From contig JBAVQS010000378.1 in NCBI GenBank assembly GCA_049694275.1, forward strand, positions 1-7,282: a stretch of 7,282 nucleotides of DNA. The letters are read 5' to 3'. Under the pieces are notes generated by a model, which ran no database searches, was not told where the DNA came from, and saw only the letters and a program-made list of their open reading frames with translations. Numbering within the stretch: position 1 is the first letter of the stretch; the number at the start of each line of letters is the position of its first letter. Origin of the DNA: JBAVQS01 sp049694275. Lineage in GTDB: Bacteria; Chloroflexota; Anaerolineae; UBA4142; SHND01. The translations under genes and the position numbers were made by a program. Positions 1 through 4,105 of the stretch are shown one piece after another.

Positions 1-95
1 CTGCACTCTGCAATTCCGAGCCGGCCCCGCCCCTCGTGCCCGCACCCGCGACTCCACCGGGCTTGCCTTCTCCAACAACTTGAGGGCAGGCAGTG
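1..95. other. Left-edge segment, no assignable gene
   Basis: All three forward frames run open from the window edge (stops at 81-83, 113-115 and 121-123), so open frame alone says nothing here. The frame starting at base 3 encodes 26 residues rich in Pro and Ala and stops at 81-83. It could be the low-complexity C-terminus of a gene entering from the left and converging on the 96-455 gene, but there is no recognisable domain. A weak imperfect stem (61-67 with 85-91, one G-T pair, 17-nt loop) is the only secondary structure seen. I make no gene call. Confidence 0.3.
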
Positions 96-455
96 TTACC
101 GCGCCCCTAACCCGGTAAAGTAATACGAATCGTCAAAGTCTTCAATGGTAGTCTCATCGTATATTTCACCGTCATCGCCCTGGATTCGAGCGCCAAGTAG
201 GTTGGCGATGTGCCACATTTTTCTCAACGTTGCCTTGTCAGGAAATTTCGTATCGATGTTACCGTCAGACCAGTCAAACCAAGTTTCGGGATATTGGGTG
301 GCGCCACGCCAAATGACAAAATACGGGCCGTTTTCAGGAGACGGAATCAGTTCTGGATCGTCCGTTACAATTGCGAGCCACTCTTGTGCTTGAATCTCTT
401 GACCTTGATTCTCGAACCAATGATCTGCGCGCGTAATGTGAACGTCATATCCCAT
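96..455 (-). CDS. Uncharacterised 119-aa protein (MGYDVHITRA family)
   Basis: This small, soluble, acidic protein has no signal peptide or membrane segment. It begins MGYDVHITRADHWF and carries an EW pair (residues 25-26), an aromatic core around W49, W59 and W62, a DWSDGNI stretch (61-67), LRKMWHIA (77-84) and an acidic GDDGEIYDE stretch near 93-101. I recognise the pattern (start YDvHITR..HWF, later GN.., P....LRKM..IA..LGA..QGDDGE.Y) from a widespread family of bacterial hypothetical proteins, but no function is known to me. The frame stays open upstream to 896, antisense to ilvD. I chose the ATG at 453-455 because family similarity starts exactly there and a promoter lies immediately before it. 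There is no Shine-Dalgarno sequence, which fits leaderless translation. It is divergent from ilvD. An immunity-protein role would be a guess. Confidence 0.82.
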   Translation of the reverse strand: MGYDVHITRADHWFENQGQEIQAQEWLAIVTDDPELIPSPENGPYFVIWRGATQYPETWFDWSDGNIDTKFPDKATLRKMWHIANLLGARIQGDDGEIYDETTIEDFDDSYYFTGLGAR

Positions 456-461
456 ACGCGC

Positions 462-490
462 ATTATACCGCCGCCCCCTTTTTCCCCCAA
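462..490 (-). promoter_or_regulatory. Promoter of the 119-aa gene, likely leaderless
   Basis: Read on the minus strand, a TTGGGG box (490-485; TTG matches the -35 consensus) is followed after 17 bp by a perfect TATAAT (467-462). Six bases (461-456) then separate it from the ATG at 455-453. The usual start about 7 nt after the -10 box would fall on the A of the start codon. No purine-rich ribosome binding site lies in the last 10 bases before the ATG. Confidence 0.6.
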
Positions 491-513
491 GCGCCTGCCA
501 AGTCAGATTCGCG

Positions 514-519
514 TATAAT
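514..519 (+). promoter_or_regulatory. -10 box of the ilvD-like gene
   Basis: A perfect TATAAT sits 48 bases before the ilvD ATG. No convincing -35 hexamer is present at 16-18 bp (491-497 reads gcgcctg) and there is no TGn extension, so activity may depend on an activator or on a different sigma preference. The predicted start near 526 would place transcription initiation in the first unit of the 14-bp repeat. It is divergent from the promoter at 490-462, with 46 bp between the two -10 boxes. Confidence 0.45.
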
Positions 520-524
520 ACTCG

Positions 525-560
525 CTGTAACCTGTTGCCTGTAACCTGCGCCCTGTAAGG
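525..560 (+). repeat. 14-bp tandem repeat (2.6 units) in the ilvD leader
   Basis: Three in-phase units begin CTGTAA at 525, 539 and 553. Units 1 and 2 share CTGTAACCTG (525-534 and 539-548) and differ in the last four bases (TTGC versus CGCC). The third unit is cut short as CTGTAAGG, and its end forms the Shine-Dalgarno sequence. The repeats make up nearly the whole predicted 5' leader. Confidence 0.75.
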
Positions 561-562
561 AG
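557..562 (+). promoter_or_regulatory. Ribosome binding site of the ilvD-like gene
   Basis: AAGGAG lies 5 nt before the ATG at 568-570. An in-frame TAA at 556-558 overlaps it and rules out a longer N-terminus, so the start is well fixed. Confidence 0.8.
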
Positions 563-567
563 TTTCC

Positions 568-2331
568 ATGCCTGATGACCTGAAACGCCGCTCGCGTGCG
601 CTCACGTCCGGTCCCTCGCGCGCCAGCGCTCGCGCCCTGTTCAAGGGGACCGGGCTGACCGATGCCGATCTCGAAAGGCCGCTGATCGGCGTTGCGAACA
701 CCTGGACCGAGCTGACGCCGTGCAATTTCCACCTGCGCGAGCTCGCGGTCCGGGTCAAGGAGGGGGTGCGGGCGGCCGGCGGGACGCCGCTGGAATTCAA
801 TAGCATCGCGGTGAGCGGCGGGATTACAATGGGGACTGAGGGGATGAGGGCCTCGCTCGTCAGCCGCGAGGTGATCGCCGATTCCATCGAGCTCATGGGC
901 CGCGCCTATCCATTTGATGCGGTGGTGGTGCTCGCCGGCTGTGACAACACCATTCCCGCGGCGGCGATGGCGCTCACCCGGCTCAACATCCCGAGCCTCA
1001 TCCTCTATGGCGGGACCATCCTGCCGGGGCAGTGGCACGGGCAGGAGGTCACGGTTCAGCACGTGTACGAGGCGATTGGGGCGCACGCGGCCGGGCGGAT
1101 GACCACCGCCGACCTGGCCGAATTGGAGAATGCCGCCTGTCCCGGCCCCGGCGCATGTGGAGGCCAGCACGGCGCCAACACGATGGCGACCGTCCTGGAA
1201 TTTATCGGCCTCTCGCCGATGGGCACGGCGTCCATCCCGGCGACCGCAATCCGCAAGGAGCTCGCGGCGGTCGAGTGCGGCAAGCTGGCGATGGAACTCG
1301 TCAGACGTGACCTGAAACCGCGCGACATTCTCACGCGCACCGCGTTCGAGAACGCCATCGCCGCGGTCGCCGCGACCGGCGGCTCGATCAACGCCGTGCT
1401 CCATCTGCTGGCCCTGGCGCGCGAGGCCAATATCCCACTCACCCTCAACGATTTCGAGCGGATCAGCGCCCGCACGCCGCTCTATGTCGACCTTGCGCCG
1501 GCGGGCCGCTTTTTCGCCGCCGATGTGGACCGCGCGGGGGGGATCCCCGTGATTGCCCGGCGGTTATTGGATGCGGGGGTGGTGCGCGGGGACGCGCTGA
1601 CAGTGAGCGGGCGAACGTTTGAAGCGGAGGCGCGGGCGGCGGTCGAGACGCCGGGGCAGGAGGTTATCCGGCCGCTCCATCATCCGCTCAGCTTGACCGG
1701 CGGGTTCCAGGTGCTACGCGGCAACCTGGCCCCGGAGGGCGCAGTGGTCATGACGCGCGCCCATCTTGACGGACCTGCGTATGGGCGCGAGCCGTCCCCC
1801 GTGACCGGCAATCAGGATGAGCGTGGGCCAAAGGGGGCGGGGCATGGGCCGGTGCAGCAGCACCGCGGCCCGGCACGCGTCTATGATTGTGAGGAGGATG
1901 CGATGGCGGCGGTGACCGGCGGCAAGATCAGGGCAGGGGATGTGGTGGTGATTCGGTATGAGGGGCCACGTGGGGGGCCGGGGATGCGCGAGATGTGGGG
2001 GGTGACCGGCGCACTGGCCGGCGCGGGGCTGGGCGACTCGGTTGCGCTGGTGACCGATGGACGCCTGGGTGGGGCGATGCGCGGGCTGATGATCGGCCAC
2101 GTCACGCCGGAAGCGGCGGTGGGCGGCCCGCTGGCCGCGGTGCGCGAAGGGGATACGATTCTCATCGATCTCGCGGCGCGCCAGCTCCAGGTCGCCGTCA
2201 CCTCTGCGATCATTCAGCAGCGCATGGCGCAATGGAAGCGTCCGGCGCCGCGCTATACGAGCGGGGTGATGGCGCGCTACGCCGCCCTCGTGTCGTCCGC
2301 GTCGGAGGGCGCGGTGTTAAAGGTTTCATAG
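568..2331 (+). CDS. ilvD: IlvD/Edd-family dehydratase, active-site residues replaced
   Basis: By homology this is dihydroxy-acid dehydratase (587 aa), the cytoplasmic Fe-S enzyme that makes 2-oxo acids in valine/isoleucine synthesis. Family landmarks run the full length: ANTWTELTPCN (43-53), the GTPLEFNSIAV block (72-82), GCDN (124-127), CPGPGACGG (191-199), ATGGSINAVLH (269-279), RGPARVYD (433-440), RYEGPRGGPGMREM (463-476) and a YAALVSSASEGAV ending. Cluster cysteines C52, C125 and C197 are kept, as are D126 and E475. Three catalytic positions are not: the Mg-ligand Asp is G84, the carbamylated Lys is N127, and the catalytic Ser of the DGRFSG motif is G501 (DGRLGG). T274 of GGSTN is also Ile. 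A hydrophilic stretch (about 397-432) is roughly 28 residues longer than usual. The frame is clean and GC-rich, so it looks maintained, but ordinary IlvD activity is doubtful. It could be a pseudoenzyme or a neofunctionalised paralogue. Family membership is near certain; function is not. Confidence 0.9.
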   Translation: MPDDLKRRSRALTSGPSRASARALFKGTGLTDADLERPLIGVANTWTELTPCNFHLRELAVRVKEGVRAAGGTPLEFNSIAVSGGITMGTEGMRASLVSREVIADSIELMGRAYPFDAVVVLAGCDNTIPAAAMALTRLNIPSLILYGGTILPGQWHGQEVTVQHVYEAIGAHAAGRMTTADLAELENAACPGPGACGGQHGANTMATVLEFIGLSPMGTASIPATAIRKELAAVECGKLAMELVRRDLKPRDILTRTAFENAIAAVAATGGSINAVLHLLALAREANIPLTLNDFERISARTPLYVDLAPAGRFFAADVDRAGGIPVIARRLLDAGVVRGDALTVSGRTFEAEARAAVETPGQEVIRPLHHPLSLTGGFQVLRGNLAPEGAVVMTRAHLDGPAYGREPSPVTGNQDERGPKGAGHGPVQQHRGPARVYDCEEDAMAAVTGGKIRAGDVVVIRYEGPRGGPGMREMWGVTGALAGAGLGDSVALVTDGRLGGAMRGLMIGHVTPEAAVGGPLAAVREGDTILIDLAARQLQVAVTSAIIQQRMAQWKRPAPRYTSGVMARYAALVSSASEGAVLKVS

Positions 2332-2425
2332 CGGCGGGGGAGATTTGGATGCGGCGTTTGTGGTAGCTTACTTTTGTCGGCGCGGTCTGAAAGCCGAAGT
2401 ATACAGTTAGCGCCGCTACGCCTGC

Positions 2426-2454
2426 TTGCCACCAGCCTCATCCTAGCGTATCAT
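2426..2454 (+). promoter_or_regulatory. Promoter of the McrBC-like operon
   Basis: TTGCCA (2426-2431, five of six consensus) and TATCAT (2449-2454, five of six) are separated by exactly 17 bp. The predicted start is near 2461, giving a leader of about 70 nt before the ATG at 2531. This is the best sigma70-type match in the 199-bp gap. The gap otherwise shows only small stems (for example 2377-2381 with 2393-2397), and I see no convincing ilvD terminator. Confidence 0.55.
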
Positions 2455-2478
2455 CTCTATTGATCGTACCAATCCAGG

Positions 2479-2501
2479 TGGTGCCACAAGATGTGGCACT
2501 A
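2479..2501 (+). promoter_or_regulatory. Hairpin/palindrome in the operon leader
   Basis: GTGCCACA (2481-2488) and TGTGGCAC (2492-2499) are perfect reverse complements around a 3-nt AGA loop. The stem extends by a G-T and a T-A pair to 2479-2501. No T-run follows, so it is not an ordinary terminator. It lies about 20-40 nt downstream of the predicted start and 29 bp before the nuclease ATG. It could be a DNA operator or an mRNA hairpin that limits expression of the nuclease. Confidence 0.55.
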
Positions 2502-2530
2502 GTTGAGTATCTCGCACTCCACCTTCTCAA

Positions 2531-4093
2531 ATGCTCTCCACATCGGCTTCGCTAATATCAGTGGATTTCGGCTCTGGGCGGCTTTGGACTAATGCCGCCG
2601 AGGCGCTGTTCCCCGTGCCCGCGGAGCAACGCCGGGCATTTGCGCCTGCCTCTCATTGTCTCCGCGAGTGGACCGAATATTGGATAGAATACCCTGACGC
2701 TGATAGGCTGCGCGTGGGGGAAACTTGGCTGCCACGGGTCGCGCGGGATATCTTTCATCTGCGTTTCGAAAACCAGATTGGACTTGTAGCGATTCAGGCC
2801 TTTACTGGGCAGAAGCCTGTCGGTCCTGCGCTGCACGTCGAGGTCATCTCTCCAAAATTCCCTACGCCCGCGCGCCATCTTGCTTTCTTTCGCACTTTGC
2901 TTGAAGATTTGTTCGCGCGCGCTGCGCGACTCCCCTTCACCATCAATGCACCAACAAGTAGAGGCGTGACCGAATCGCTTCAGCTACCCACCCTTTTATT
3001 CACATTGCATTTCTTGCGTCAGAACGCGAACATTCTGCTGAGGGCATTGGCGATTATTCAAGCTGCGCCTTACCGCCAATTGAGCGATCAACCAGCCTGG
3101 GTTCGTCTGTCTGAGGTGAGTGAAGTGGATGCCGATGTGCTGATAGCTATTCTGCAATCAGCGGACACGTGGGCGCGCGCGAGCGGGTTTGACTTGGCCG
3201 AGCAGCTCGGCGGTTATGCCCCCGAGCAGGTTTGGCAGCATCGGCCTGAAGAGAGTTACGATACTCCTGAGAACCGATTTGTGTTGGCTTTCCTACACGA
3301 GCTGCTGAACGGGGCTGAGACACTCCAGAGCCAGCGGTGGTGGAGCAGCGTTACTTCGGATCATCAGCAGGTAATTTATCAGGTTTCCAGCCTCTTGCGC
3401 CACTCGGTCAATTTGCTCATGTTTGAGGATGTGGGTGTGATGCAAAATCTACCGGCCACATCACAGGTGCTGCTACGCCGCGAAGGCTACCGAGAGTTAT
3501 TGACACTCTGGCAGCTGTTCCACCACGCCCGCCGCCCGCTCTTTGCCGATCTTGAGCACGCCATTGATGTACGCGACATTGCCCAGCTTTATGAGATGTG
3601 GGCGTTCTTTGCACTGGTCGAGGAGATTGCCGGGCTTGTATCTGAATCGCCAATCCTTGACCTTCGCCTATCTGATGAGAGTGGGATTGGGTGGCTTGCT
3701 ACTGCGCGGTATAGTGACAAGGGCACGCTGGTCTATAACAAGGACCTGAGGCAGCTCTCTTACTCGTTGCCCTTACGTCCCGATTTCACATGGATTGTTG
3801 ACGGACAAGTTCAAGCGGTGTTGGATGCCAAGTTCAGGCTCGAGCCCGCAGGAATAGAAGCACTGGATGAAGACAAATATGAATCCACCGTAAAACGAGC
3901 GGACATTTACAAGATGCACACCTATCGCGACGCGCTAGGCGTTCGCGCAGCGGTCGCGGTGTACCCAGGGACTAGTTCGGTGTTTTATGATCGTGTCAAC
4001 AGGCGGCGCGAAGATATTTTGTTGCGCGATTTGCTCATGACGGATATATCCGGTATCGGTGCCTTACCGATGATTCCGGGCGCATTAGCTTGA
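2531..4093 (+). CDS. McrC-like PD-(D/E)XK nuclease (DUF2357 family)
   Basis: This 520-aa protein is the predicted DNA-cleaving subunit of a McrBC-type modification-dependent restriction system, driven by the AAA+ protein encoded next. The N-terminal and middle parts match what I know of DUF2357, including DTPENRFVLAFL (244-255) and the YEMW box (354-357). The C-terminal nuclease core carries the catalytic pattern: PD at 417-418, then D432-A-K434 after a hydrophobic strand (VQAVLDAK), and a trailing DIYKMHTYRDAL helix (458-469) of the kind found in PDDEXK_7 (formerly DUF524) enzymes. All catalytic positions look intact. No signal peptide or membrane helix is seen. The ATG at 2531 is the first after an in-frame TGA at 2504-2506. 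It lacks a Shine-Dalgarno sequence, so initiation may be weak; GTG at 2561 is an alternative without better support. The downstream gene starts 12 nt after its stop. Confidence 0.88.
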   Translation: MLSTSASLISVDFGSGRLWTNAAEALFPVPAEQRRAFAPASHCLREWTEYWIEYPDADRLRVGETWLPRVARDIFHLRFENQIGLVAIQAFTGQKPVGPALHVEVISPKFPTPARHLAFFRTLLEDLFARAARLPFTINAPTSRGVTESLQLPTLLFTLHFLRQNANILLRALAIIQAAPYRQLSDQPAWVRLSEVSEVDADVLIAILQSADTWARASGFDLAEQLGGYAPEQVWQHRPEESYDTPENRFVLAFLHELLNGAETLQSQRWWSSVTSDHQQVIYQVSSLLRHSVNLLMFEDVGVMQNLPATSQVLLRREGYRELLTLWQLFHHARRPLFADLEHAIDVRDIAQLYEMWAFFALVEEIAGLVSESPILDLRLSDESGIGWLATARYSDKGTLVYNKDLRQLSYSLPLRPDFTWIVDGQVQAVLDAKFRLEPAGIEALDEDKYESTVKRADIYKMHTYRDALGVRAAVAVYPGTSSVFYDRVNRRREDILLRDLLMTDISGIGALPMIPGALA

Positions 4094-4097
4094 GGAG
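4093..4097 (+). promoter_or_regulatory. Ribosome binding site overlapping the nuclease stop
   Basis: AGGAG begins at the last base of the nuclease TGA (4091-4093) and stands 8 nt before the ATG at 4106. This favours translational coupling of the two genes. The ATG at 4098, directly after AGGAG, is out of frame with the large protein. Confidence 0.75.
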
Positions 4098-4105
4098 ATG
4101 TTGAA

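Noticed and set aside
456..896. Upstream extension of the minus-strand 119-aa gene to a 266-residue frame
   Set aside because: The extra 147 residues are antisense to ilvD, are Ser/Arg-rich without domain features, and the promoter lies inside the extension just before the ATG at 455.
463..1404. 313-codon minus-strand open frame opposite ilvD
   Set aside because: It is a shadow of a GC-rich gene: Arg/Gly/His-rich, low complexity, no motif, overlapping strong IlvD homology.
1714..2232. 172-codon minus-strand open frame opposite the ilvD 3' part
   Set aside because: It has the same antisense GC-rich artefact character; no ribosome binding site or recognisable domain.
2377..2397. Possible ilvD terminator (TCGGC with GCCGA)
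   Set aside because: Only a 5-bp stem with an 11-nt loop and no following T-run.
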